This document shows, in pieces, positions 21,062-28,521 of a stretch of DNA of 33,155 nucleotides. The first letter of the stretch is position 1, and each line of letters opens with the position of its first letter. A program made the translations under genes and the position numbers. This DNA is from Rhizobium sp. Q54 (lineage in GTDB: Bacteria; Pseudomonadota; Alphaproteobacteria; Rhizobiales; Aestuariivirgaceae), in the NCBI GenBank assembly GCA_945889445.1, contig CAMDBX010000043.1, positions 1 through 33,155 on the forward strand, written 5' to 3'. The notes beneath the pieces are model-generated. The model saw only the letters and a list, made by a program, of their open reading frames with translations, did not search any database and was not told the origin of the DNA.

Positions 21062-21361
21062 ATGACTAAGCTCATGTCGAAATCACGTGCAGAGAAGGAT
21101 GTGCTGGACTCGGCAACAACCAGAACGCGCCTTGAACTGATGTGGGGAACAGCCTTCGACCCGGAAGCCATGGCCCCCCGCCTTCACCCGGCGGAGACTG
21201 CGCGCTTCATTGCCGATCAGATGCGCAAGCTTCGGCTCGCGGCGCTGCGGTCAAGCCATTCGGCCCTGCTGTGGATGATCGAGAGTGCCAACTACGAGGC
21301 CTATGCCCAGGACTGCAGCAAGCACCGGCTTGAGCCCGAGCCAGCCCGCCGCCGGGCCTAG
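21062..21361 (+). CDS. Conserved small protein of unknown function, copy 1
   Basis: I do not recognise this 99-residue family. It begins MTKLMSKSRAEKDVLD, contains LELMWGTAFDPEAM, then a helical segment (HPAETARFIADQMRKLRLAAL) and ends in a basic EPEPARRRA tail. There is no signal peptide, membrane helix or cysteine motif beyond one Cys. GGGGAA lies about 11 bases before the ATG. A second copy at 22689 is about 94% identical in DNA, with several amino-acid changes and a codon insertion after the EAM segment. Its stop codon shares CTAG with the stop of the convergent HTH gene. The paired, duplicated arrangement suggests functional linkage with that regulator; this is inference. Confidence 0.75.
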   Translation: MTKLMSKSRAEKDVLDSATTRTRLELMWGTAFDPEAMAPRLHPAETARFIADQMRKLRLAALRSSHSALLWMIESANYEAYAQDCSKHRLEPEPARRRA

Positions 21362-22243
21362 ACCGGGAGACGGCGAAACGCCAGATTCTCAGAAACATTG
21401 GAACCTTCAGGCCCGGCTCGGAGGTTCTTATCTGTAATCGACTGCATCCAATTGGTGCCAGCGGCGGGCGTGGCCCGCCTCATCTGGGCAATCACCGGGT
21501 CAAGTGTTGGATCGTCGAGACCGATGATCGCCAGTCCGGCCAGGGCACTTCGCACGGTGCAGCCAGCACCCAGGAATTTCATGACCCCTGACACGGCGAG
21601 CGGGCCATCGGGGCGGCAGGTCAGGAACATCGTGGAGAAGAAATCAGGCGCTGTCACCGACTGGAGGTTGACGAACGTGATGCCGCGCAGGAGCCTCGAC
21701 GCTTGGGCGGAGCCGATCAGGCATGCCTCGCTCGGGCCATAGACGACCGGGCCGCCATGCCGGACGTGGTTGGCGGCATAGCCCATGGTGCCTGCATTGT
21801 GGAAAGAGTTGCGGCAAGTCTGAATTTGCCCGCCCCCTGGACCGTTCATGACATGGACGAGCCAACTCTCCACAATGTTCGGGTGTCCGGGGACCGGAAG
21901 GAAATTGTGATAGAAACCGTTCTGCAAGGCGCCCTGCACCGATTGCCCTGGGCATGGAGCCCCCCCCCCGGAAGCTGACGCTAATTCCACAAAAATCGAT
22001 TTCTGAGTTGAAGAGAGAATTCTCGCGAGGAGGTGCTGTCGCCTGGTCCACCATGAGGTGTTCCACGCTCACGCCAAGATAGTCGCAGATCTTCCACATG
22101 TTGCGGGCGCTTGGGAGCGTTTGCCCCGCGAGATACTTGTTGAACTGTTGGCGATTGATGCCCGTCCCCTTGCAGACGCGGGCAATCGACCCAATCCTCA
22201 TACAATGTTCACGCAATTCCTTCGAGAATGCAGTAAAAGGCAT
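21358..22243 (-). CDS. HTH (XRE-like) regulator split by a frameshift at a G10 tract, copy 1
   Basis: The N-terminal part (MPFTAFSKELREHC, then SIARVCKGTGINRQQFNKYL and the ICDYLGVSVEHLM helix) is a Cro/CI-like HTH of a kind common in rhizobia. The C-terminal part (FYHNFLPVPGHPNIVESWLV to NLAFRRLPV) continues in another frame. The switch point is a run of ten G on the coding strand (21960-21969). With nine G the two halves join as one protein of about 294 residues; as written, translation runs out of frame and stops at 21644 after 199 residues. Copy 2 keeps the equivalent junction (EIDLGFAAS to LRNGLYRAFF) in one frame, which supports joining. It could be phase variation, decay or a homopolymer sequencing error. 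The effector domain is unknown. Confidence 0.72.
21960..21969. repeat. Homopolymer tract C10 (G10 in the coding strand)
   Basis: Ten consecutive C on the plus strand lie exactly where the HTH regulator changes frame. Mononucleotide runs of this length are prone to slipped-strand mispairing. Loss of one base (or gain of two) restores the full-length frame. Confidence 0.85.
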
Positions 22244-22385
22244 GGCCTTAGCCCCGTGTAGATAGCACCCGAAATCATGAGTAAATGAAACCTACTGATA
22301 CAATCAAAAACAGCATCAGATCTGCCGTTATGCTACAATTCCTGTAAAAAATTTATGTCGATCCTTAAGCGTTCCTTTACGTCTA

Positions 22386-22465
22386 TCAACGCAGCGCGTC
22401 CTCACGCTTGATCTCGGAGACCTTGAGCCCGCCGACGCGTGGCAAGGTTGCGGCCTGGCGGCCCC
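22386..22465 (-). pseudogene. Remnant of the 3' end of a DUF1185 (AA_synth) gene
   Basis: In one minus frame the last residues before the TGA at 22386 read LPRVGGLKVSEIKREDALR. The intact gene ending at 23798 reads LPRVGGLQVPEIKGEDGLR, 15 of 19 identical with aligned stops. Upstream of about 22465 the similarity ends in AT-rich sequence. This is the truncated right end of duplication copy 1, not a gene; a 99-residue open frame through it is fortuitous. Confidence 0.75.
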
Positions 22466-22688
22466 CTCTCAGCCTGAAAAATATAAAGATTTTATCGCGT
22501 TCTTTTTCGTATTTATACCAATCATCTATGCAAAAATACCTTCGCAACCGCGCGCATGGACAATAAAATTTACGCTTCGCGAGACTGAGAAATTTGAATT
22601 TCATGTTGTTTGCAATAGCCTCACATCTACCAGAGGTTGGCGGACGATAGCTAAAAAAACCTCTGAGATAAAATGGGGAACGCAAACA

Positions 22689-22991
22689 ATGACTAAGCTC
22701 ATGTCGAAATCACGTGCCGAGAAGGATGTGCTGGACGCGGCAACAACCAGAACACGCCTTGAACTGATGTGGGGAAGAGCCTTCGATCCGGAAGCCATGG
22801 GAACCCACCGCCTTCACCCGGCGGAGACCGCGCGCTTCATTGCCGATCAGATGCGCAAGCTTCGGCTCGCGGCGCTGCAATCAGGCCATTCGGCCCTCGT
22901 ATGGATGATCGAGAGTGCCTACTACGAGGCCTATGCCCAGGGCTGCAGCAAGCACGGGCTTGAGCCCGAGCCAGCCCGTCGCCGGGCCTAG
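22689..22991 (+). CDS. Conserved small protein of unknown function, copy 2
   Basis: This 100-residue paralogue of the 21062 gene has the same start (MTKLMSKSRAEKDVLD), LELMWGRAFDPEAM and EPEPARRRA end. The leader GATAAAATGGGGAACGCAAACA before the ATG is nearly the same as in copy 1. I count about 18 differences plus one codon insertion over 300 bases; roughly five substitutions are silent and about ten change residues. The stop again shares CTAG with the facing regulator's stop. It remains open although its partner regulator is decayed, so it may act alone or with copy 1. Function unknown. Confidence 0.72.
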   Translation: MTKLMSKSRAEKDVLDAATTRTRLELMWGRAFDPEAMGTHRLHPAETARFIADQMRKLRLAALQSGHSALVWMIESAYYEAYAQGCSKHGLEPEPARRRA

Positions 22992-23690
22992 ACCGCGAGA
23001 CAGCGAAACGCCAGAACCTCGGGACGAGAGGAACCTTCGGGCCAGGCTCGGAGGTTCCTGTTTGTAATCGACTGCATCCAGTTCGTACCGGCAGCGGGCT
23101 TCACCCGCATCAAGTTGACGATGACGGGATCGGCCGCCGGGTCTTCGAGGCCCACAATGCCCAAGCCAGCGAGGGCCCGGTGGGCCGCGATATCTGATGC
23201 GGTCAGCGGCATAACCCATGGCTGCGCTATTGCGGGATCGGTTGCGGCAGGTGTGGATTTGCATCCCGTCGGGGCCGTTCGTGGTCTGCACGAGCCAGCA
23301 CGCCACGAGGTTCAGGTGGCCGCTGACCGGGAAGAAGGCGCGATAGAGTCCATTGCGCAGCAAGGCTTGGTGCGGCGGAATCGATGCCGATGCCGCGAAG
23401 CCAAGATCGATTTCTGTTCGGACCGATCGACGTTCCCCGGCAACTGATACGGGCCCGCCCGATATCAATTGCTCTTCGGTGACGCCTCAGTAGCTGCAGA
23501 TCTTCCGCATGGTGCGGACCCCGGGCAAGATCTGCCCCGCGAGGTATTTGTTGAACTGCTGACGGTTGATCCCGGTGTCCTTGCAGGCCTCGGCTATGGT
23601 GCCCCGGGCCAAAACCAAGTCCTTCAAATCTTTCTCAAATTTCTCTGCAGGTCTCTGCGTGAGTAACCCCTGCCCAAAAATTTATTGTAA
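22988..23690 (-). pseudogene. Decayed HTH regulator, copy 2
   Basis: The HTH is recognisable (GTIAEACKDTGINRQQFNKYL, then MRKICSY), but a TGA at 23489-23487 replaces the Leu codon of copy 1 (ICDYLGV), no ATG exists between the upstream stop and the HTH, and about 218 bp is missing from the C-terminal domain around 23205 with a frame change. Beyond the deletion the frame ending at 22988 again matches copy 1 (PAAGTNWMQSIT, LAFRCLAV). Three independent lesions make it a pseudogene. Confidence 0.8.
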
Positions 23691-23797
23691 ACTCTTTCAC
23701 CAAATCCCGCGCAAGTTACATCGAGTTCTGCAACCGATATGAGCCAATTGCCGACAGCGGTTCAGGCCTGTGGGAAGATGTTTTATGGACCGTTGCG

Positions 23798-24382
23798 TCA
23801 GCGCAGCCCGTCTTCGCCTTTTATTTCAGGGACTTGCAGTCCACCAACGCGCGGCAGGGGGCGGCCGCCGGTGGTCACTGCCACGGCAATCACGATTTCA
23901 TGAGCGCGCGGGGCATCAGGGACGCGCACTTCCATGCCATCGAAATGGCTTCGCACGAAGGCGGCGTCCTTGTGGCCCAGCGGAATGTCCAGCGTCACGC
24001 CCACGCCGCCGCGCTTCTTGGAGGACGGGATGAGGGCGGCACCCTTGCCCAGCACCTTGCGGAAGGGCGCGCCGAGCTTGGGGTGGAGGATGGCGGCGGC
24101 GTGTTCGAGCTCGCCGTTTTCACCCACCGCCGCTGCCTTGCCGTAGCTTTCCACGTTGCTGCCGTTGATGCCCAGAGCGGCAACCGCACGCTCCGCCAGC
24201 AACTGGCCCAGTTCCTCGCCGACGTCGATCAGTTCCGAAAGGTCTTCCTGAAATAGTCCTGCAAAGGGGTTGGCGATGACGGCGATCGCCGCGGCCCGCC
24301 GGATGGGTGGCGAAATGCTTTGCCCCTGCTCGGTCAGCGTCTCGTCCACCACGGTCATGATCTTGCGGATCTTCGCCTTCAT
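23798..24382 (-). CDS. Amino acid synthesis family protein (DUF1185/PF06684), paralogue 1
   Basis: This 194-residue protein belongs to PF06684, whose structures show a Bacillus chorismate-mutase-like trimer fold with a suggested role in amino-acid metabolism; the reaction is unproven. Conserved features seen are ANPFAG, ESYGKAAAVGENGELEHAA, FVRSHFD, PDAPRAHE and the GEDGLR C-terminus. The start ATG 24382 overlaps the stop of the second paralogue (ATGA), so it is the last gene of a five-gene operon. The two paralogues have equal length and clear similarity, which suggests a hetero-oligomer or division of substrates. Its 3' end was copied into the duplication remnant at 22386. Confidence 0.88.
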   Translation of the reverse strand: MKAKIRKIMTVVDETLTEQGQSISPPIRRAAAIAVIANPFAGLFQEDLSELIDVGEELGQLLAERAVAALGINGSNVESYGKAAAVGENGELEHAAAILHPKLGAPFRKVLGKGAALIPSSKKRGGVGVTLDIPLGHKDAAFVRSHFDGMEVRVPDAPRAHEIVIAVAVTTGGRPLPRVGGLQVPEIKGEDGLR

Positions 24383-24963
24383 CGCAGTCCATCCTCTCCT
24401 TTGACGTCCGCCACGGCCAGACCGCCGGCGCGGGCATGAACGCGCGGGCCCGTGGTCATCACCAGCCCGAGCACCATCTCGTTGGCGCGTGGCGCATCGG
24501 TGATGCCGGCCTCGACCGAATCGAAGTGGCTCCTCACATAGGAGGCGTTGACGTGGGTGACCGGAATGTCGAGCCTGGTGCCCGGGCCCCCCACCTTCTT
24601 GGCCGACGGCACGATGGCCTTGGCGCCGCCCAGTACCTCGCGCATGGAATAGCCGCCCGGCGCATGCCACAGGGCGGCATGCTCGAGTTCGCCCGCCTCG
24701 CCCACGATGGAACCCTTGCCATAGCCCTCGATGGACGCAGGCTCGCCACCGAGTGCAGCCAGCAGGCGCCGCGCCATCTCGAGGCCGAGCGGCTTCAGGT
24801 CGTCCATGAAGGGCAGAATGTCCTCGTGATAGGCCCCGGCATAGGGGTTCTCGACCACCGCGAGGATCACGCCGCGCTTTGGCGGCACGGCGGCGGGTGG
24901 GCCGCCCTCATGATGGATCTCCTCGACCGAGACGAGGAACTTCCTGACCTTCACTTCCGGCAT
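24379..24963 (-). CDS. Amino acid synthesis family protein (DUF1185/PF06684), paralogue 2
   Basis: Also 194 residues, starting MPEVKVRKFLVSVEE, with ENPYAG, EGYGKGSIVGEAGELEHAA, YVRSHFD, TDAPRANE and GEDGLR at the C-terminus. I chose ATG 24963; a longer in-frame start at 25047 extends into the upstream UPF0280 gene without family similarity. Even so, the first 56 bases overlap the end of the UPF0280 gene in another frame. It sits fourth in the operon after the molybdenum hydroxylase subunits. The function is not known beyond family level; a ring or side-chain transformation in the same catabolic route is a guess. Confidence 0.87.
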   Translation of the reverse strand: MPEVKVRKFLVSVEEIHHEGGPPAAVPPKRGVILAVVENPYAGAYHEDILPFMDDLKPLGLEMARRLLAALGGEPASIEGYGKGSIVGEAGELEHAALWHAPGGYSMREVLGGAKAIVPSAKKVGGPGTRLDIPVTHVNASYVRSHFDSVEAGITDAPRANEMVLGLVMTTGPRVHARAGGLAVADVKGEDGLR

Positions 24964-25795
24964 CGATCCTCCCAAGCGTGCGGGTTTGCCCCGCAAGGTG
25001 CAGCGCCGCGGCGATGATCCGCCCCTCGCGCAGCAAAGTCTCACCAAAGGCTACACCAGCAGCGAGTGCGGCGGCAATTTCATTGCCGCGCAAGGCGCCG
25101 ACCTGGCGGGTGACGGGCCGCGACCCGAGGTCACTGTCCGGCTGAAGCTCTGCCGCGGCCACGCGGGTGACGGCGGGGTGCCCCGGAAGATCAACGGCAT
25201 TGGCGATGAGCGTGGCGGCGCCATCGGCCATGGAGGCGCGCTCCGCCAGCACGGTGACTGCGTCCGCGATGCCCAGTGAAAAGGAGCGGCCGCGCCAGCC
25301 GCTGGTGGCGATGCCCTGCACATGGTCGTTGGAAGCGATGCGCGCGGTGGAGAACAGCGAGGGCCGGTCCGGCCTGTCGACCAAGCCAACCTCGTAGGAC
25401 ATGCCCGGCGCGAGGTGCAGCGCGATGTCGCCGCCATTGTTGACGAAGGCGCGGGAGAGCGGTGCCGCCGCGCACATGGCTGCCAGCATTTCCTCCGCCA
25501 CGCTTCCCGCCACCGCCGCCATGGGCGTGATAAAGGCATGGCGCCCAAGCGGCAAGGTTGCCTGCCACATGCGGAGGGCAACGAGGCCTGACGGTGCTGC
25601 ACCGGCCGCCTGGCGCAGCAGCGGCAACTCGGCGCAAAGCTCGTCCAGCACCGTGGCGAAGCGCGCATGCACCGCGGCATAGGCGAGGCCCACATCCGCC
25701 GCATCACCCTCGGCACTGACGATGAGATCGATCGGACCGTCGTTCAGGTGCAGCCTGCGGCCATCGGGCAGCATGCGCGCCTGCATGCGGGTCAT
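24908..25795 (-). CDS. UPF0280 family protein (ApbE-like)
   Basis: This 295-residue protein has segments typical of UPF0280/COG2122: AAVAGSVAEEML, FVNNGGDIALHL, GIATSGWRGRSFSLGIADAVTVLA and ADGAATLIANAV. COG2122 is related to ApbE, the flavin transferase that attaches FMN to Thr, but UPF0280 activity is not established. Its start overlaps the stop of the hydroxylase gene (ATGA at 25792-25795) and its 3' end overlaps the next gene by 56 bases. In an operon with an FAD-dependent molybdenum hydroxylase a flavin-related role is plausible, as inference. Start ATG 25795 (MTRMQARMLPDGRR) is well placed. Confidence 0.88.
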   Translation of the reverse strand: MTRMQARMLPDGRRLHLNDGPIDLIVSAEGDAADVGLAYAAVHARFATVLDELCAELPLLRQAAGAAPSGLVALRMWQATLPLGRHAFITPMAAVAGSVAEEMLAAMCAAAPLSRAFVNNGGDIALHLAPGMSYEVGLVDRPDRPSLFSTARIASNDHVQGIATSGWRGRSFSLGIADAVTVLAERASMADGAATLIANAVDLPGHPAVTRVAAAELQPDSDLGSRPVTRQVGALRGNEIAAALAAGVAFGETLLREGRIIAAALHLAGQTRTLGRIDAGSEGQEVPRLGRGDPS

Positions 25796-28521
25796 GGGAC
25801 CGTGTTCCTGATTGCCGCAAGCACACGTTCTGGCGTGGCGGGAATCCGCGTGATGCGCGCACCCGTGGCATGGTGGATGGAATTGAGGATGGCGGGTGCG
25901 GTGGGAATCAGCGCCTGCTCGCCGATGCCCTTGGCGCCGAACGGCCCCGCCGACGAGGCGCGCTCGACGAGGATCGACTCGATGGGCGGCACGTCGCCGA
26001 TCGTCGGGATGAGGTAGTCGTGCAGGTTCTCGCCACGGCCCGGCGTGAACTCCTCCATCAGCGCCATGCCGATGCCCTGCGCCACGCCACCCTCGATCTG
26101 GCCTTCGACCAGCACGGGGTTGATGGCGCGGCCCACGTCATGCGCCGCCACGATGCGCAGCACGCGCACGCGGCCAAGCCGCGTATCCACCTCGACCTCG
26201 GCCAAATGCGCACCATAGCCATAGACGGCATAGGGCACGCCCTGGCCATTGGCATCGAGCGGCGAGGTGGGCGGGTCGAAGGTTTCCTCGGCGCATTGCA
26301 CATACCCGAAACCATCACGCGGCAGGGCCGCGAGGTCGATGGTGCGCACCACCTGGTCCTCGCGCACCACGAGCCTGCCCTCATCAAGCGACAGTGTTGC
26401 CCCCTCGCCCGCATTGGCGAGCCTGAGCAGGTGCTGGCGCAGCGCGCGACCTGCACGCTCCGCCGCCGTGCCGGTGACGAAGGTCTGGCGCGAAGCGGAG
26501 GTCTTGCCGCAATCGGGCGTGAGGTCAGTATCGGGCGAGACGAGGTCAATGAGCGCCAGCGGCAGGCCCAGCGCATCAGCCGCGATCTGGGCGATCACCG
26601 TGTTGGAGCCCTGGCCAATGTCGACAGCACCTTGGTGCAGCGCCAGCCGCCCGTCCGGCTTCAGGCCGAAGCGGATGGTGGAGGGGTTGGGCAGCGAGGT
26701 GTTGCCGCAGCCATAGAACATGCCCGCCACGCCGACACCGCGCTTGCGCCTGTCGCTCGTGGCGTTGAACGCCTCTGCCGCGCGGCGCCAGGCCGCCCAC
26801 TGCGGCTTCAGCGCCTCGAAGCAGTCGCGGATGCCGACGCCGTCACCCATCACCTGGCCGGTGACGGTGGGCGTGGAATCGGTGAGCGCGTTGCGGATGC
26901 GGAAGTCGAGCGCATCGATCCCCAGCTTTGCCGCCAGCATGTCCAGCATCTGCTCCTGCGCCACCACGGTCTGCGGCACGCCGAAGCCGCGGAAGGCACC
27001 GCTCGGCACGCAGTGGGTGAGCACGGCGCGGGTGTTGGCGCGGTAGTTCGGCACCACGTAGGGCCCCGAGGCGTGTACCGGCACGCGGTTGGCCACCGTC
27101 GGCCCCCAGGAGGAATAGGCGCCGGTGTTGAAGTCGCCTTCGAAGTCCATGGCGAGAAGATCACCCTCACGCGTGGCGGCCATGCGCGACCGCATGATGG
27201 CGGGGTGGCGCTTGGTGGTGGACTGCAGCGATTCAGGCCTGGTGTAGACCATGGCGGCGGGACGGCCCGTCACCCAGGCGGCGAGCGCCACATAGGGCTG
27301 AACCGAAAGGTCGAGCTTGGAGCCGAAGCCGCCGCCGCAGGCAGAGGGGATGATTCGAATGGCCTCAGGCGGCAGGCCCATGATGGCGGCGGTGTCGTCA
27401 CGGTCCATGTAGGGCGCCTGGGTGGAGGCGGTGATCTCGATCCTGTTGCCCACGCGCCGCGCCCAGCCGGCCTCAGGCTCGATATAGGCATGCTCGACGA
27501 AGGCGGTTTCGAAGGTGCCTTCGACGGTGACGGCACCGGATGCGAGTGCTGCCTGTACATCGCCCTTCTCCACATGGCCCCGCACGAGGATGTTGCCGGG
27601 GCGCTTTTCCTGCAATTGCGGCGCGGCGGGATCAAGTGCGGCTGCAATGGTGAGGACGGCCTCGCGCTCCTCCCATGTGACGGGGAAGGTTGAAAGCTCG
27701 AGCGCCTCGATGGCCGCGCGCGTGCCCACCACGGCAGCAACGGCCTCGCCGCGGAAGCGTGCCTCACCTTCCGCGAAGACCGGCTGGTCGGCGAAGGGCG
27801 GGATGACGCCGAAGATGTTGCGGCCCGGAATGTCCTTCGCGGTCAGCACCCGCAGGATGCCGGGGTGTGCGTCAAGAAAGGCATCGACGTCGCCGATGCG
27901 GAAACCCGCGCGGTGATGCGGCGAGCGGATGGCCCTGACCCACAGCGCATCAGCCGGAATGGCATCCGCGCCATAGGCCTCGGTGCCGGCGACCTTTGGC
28001 CCGCCATCAAGTCGGGCGATGCGCGCGCCCACTGCACGGCCCTGCTGCGGCGAAGCTTCGGCGTGAATGGTGCCGCTGGCTGCGTCCTCAACCGCGTCGA
28101 TGATCTTGGCATAGCCGGTGCAGCGGCAAAGGACGCCGCCCAGCGCATCCTCGATCATGGCGCGGGAGGGTTTTGCCTCACGGTCCAGCAGTGCAACCGC
28201 GGCCACCAGCATGCCCGGCGTGCAGATGCCGCATTGAGCGGCACCCCGCGCCAGGAAGGCCTGCTGCAGCAGCGCGCCACGGGGCAAGGCCTTCAAGCCC
28301 TCGATGGTGGTGATGCGGGCGCCATCGGCCTGGGCGGCGGACACGAGGCAGGCGCAGGCGGGCTCACCGTCGATCAGCACCGTGCAGGCGCCGCAGTCGC
28401 CCGCGTCGCAGCCGCTCTTGGTGCCCATCTGTCCCAGTTGCCCGCGCAGCACCTCGCTGAGGCGGGTGGCGGGGGTGGCATCGCTGCGGACGGCCGTGCC
28501 ATTCAACTCGAAGGCAATCAC
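25792..28521 (-). CDS. Fused 2Fe-2S / molybdopterin-binding xanthine dehydrogenase-family oxidoreductase
   Basis: At 909 residues this matches the Mop (Desulfovibrio gigas aldehyde oxidoreductase) layout. A plant-type 2Fe-2S domain has Cys38, Cys43, Cys46 and a later Cys; a helical 2Fe-2S domain has Cys96, Cys99, Cys131 and Cys133 (QCGICTPGM, LCRCTGYAK). Then the molybdopterin cytosine dinucleotide-type domains run from about 170 to the end, with catalytic Glu868 in KGIGEQAL. It has no FAD domain; the adjacent upstream gene supplies it. Enzymes of this family hydroxylate purines, N-heterocycles or aldehydes. The substrate cannot be read here: xanthine is suggested by nearby guanine deaminase and AllA, but the companions UPF0280 and DUF1185 argue for something else. 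Confidence 0.93.
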   Translation of the reverse strand: MIAFELNGTAVRSDATPATRLSEVLRGQLGQMGTKSGCDAGDCGACTVLIDGEPACACLVSAAQADGARITTIEGLKALPRGALLQQAFLARGAAQCGICTPGMLVAAVALLDREAKPSRAMIEDALGGVLCRCTGYAKIIDAVEDAASGTIHAEASPQQGRAVGARIARLDGGPKVAGTEAYGADAIPADALWVRAIRSPHHRAGFRIGDVDAFLDAHPGILRVLTAKDIPGRNIFGVIPPFADQPVFAEGEARFRGEAVAAVVGTRAAIEALELSTFPVTWEEREAVLTIAAALDPAAPQLQEKRPGNILVRGHVEKGDVQAALASGAVTVEGTFETAFVEHAYIEPEAGWARRVGNRIEITASTQAPYMDRDDTAAIMGLPPEAIRIIPSACGGGFGSKLDLSVQPYVALAAWVTGRPAAMVYTRPESLQSTTKRHPAIMRSRMAATREGDLLAMDFEGDFNTGAYSSWGPTVANRVPVHASGPYVVPNYRANTRAVLTHCVPSGAFRGFGVPQTVVAQEQMLDMLAAKLGIDALDFRIRNALTDSTPTVTGQVMGDGVGIRDCFEALKPQWAAWRRAAEAFNATSDRRKRGVGVAGMFYGCGNTSLPNPSTIRFGLKPDGRLALHQGAVDIGQGSNTVIAQIAADALGLPLALIDLVSPDTDLTPDCGKTSASRQTFVTGTAAERAGRALRQHLLRLANAGEGATLSLDEGRLVVREDQVVRTIDLAALPRDGFGYVQCAEETFDPPTSPLDANGQGVPYAVYGYGAHLAEVEVDTRLGRVRVLRIVAAHDVGRAINPVLVEGQIEGGVAQGIGMALMEEFTPGRGENLHDYLIPTIGDVPPIESILVERASSAGPFGAKGIGEQALIPTAPAILNSIHHATGARITRIPATPERVLAAIRNTVP

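Larger units (their letters stand above)
20990..22465. repeat. Tandem duplication, copy 1
   Basis: Left copy of an imperfect tandem duplication. It contains the 99-residue gene, the convergent HTH regulator and a remnant of the 3' end of a DUF1185 gene. Offset to copy 2 is 1,627 bp at the small-gene start and about 1,411 bp from the HTH motif to the DUF1185 stop; the difference is a deletion in copy 2. The left boundary is approximate, from matching leader sequence before GATAAAATGGGGAACGC. Confidence 0.75.
22620..23875. repeat. Tandem duplication, copy 2
   Basis: Right copy of the duplicated unit: 100-residue gene, decayed HTH regulator, then the intact DUF1185 gene whose 3' end corresponds to the remnant at 22386. 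It is about 215 bp shorter than copy 1 because of an internal deletion in the regulator near 23205. Confidence 0.75.

Noticed and set aside
20961-22520. Shared 10-mer ATTTATACCA upstream of both small genes
   Set aside because: It lies 101 and 178 bases before the respective starts, so its position is not conserved; probably chance or a remnant in AT-rich DNA.
22386-22685. 99-residue minus-strand frame as a real gene
   Set aside because: Only its last 19-26 residues resemble a protein (DUF1185 C-terminus). The remainder is AT-rich, Lys/Phe/Tyr-rich and crosses the duplication joint.
20990-23875. Insertion sequence or transposon as the cause of the repeated unit
   Set aside because: No transposase frame, terminal inverted repeats or target-site duplication could be seen; a simple tandem duplication explains the order.
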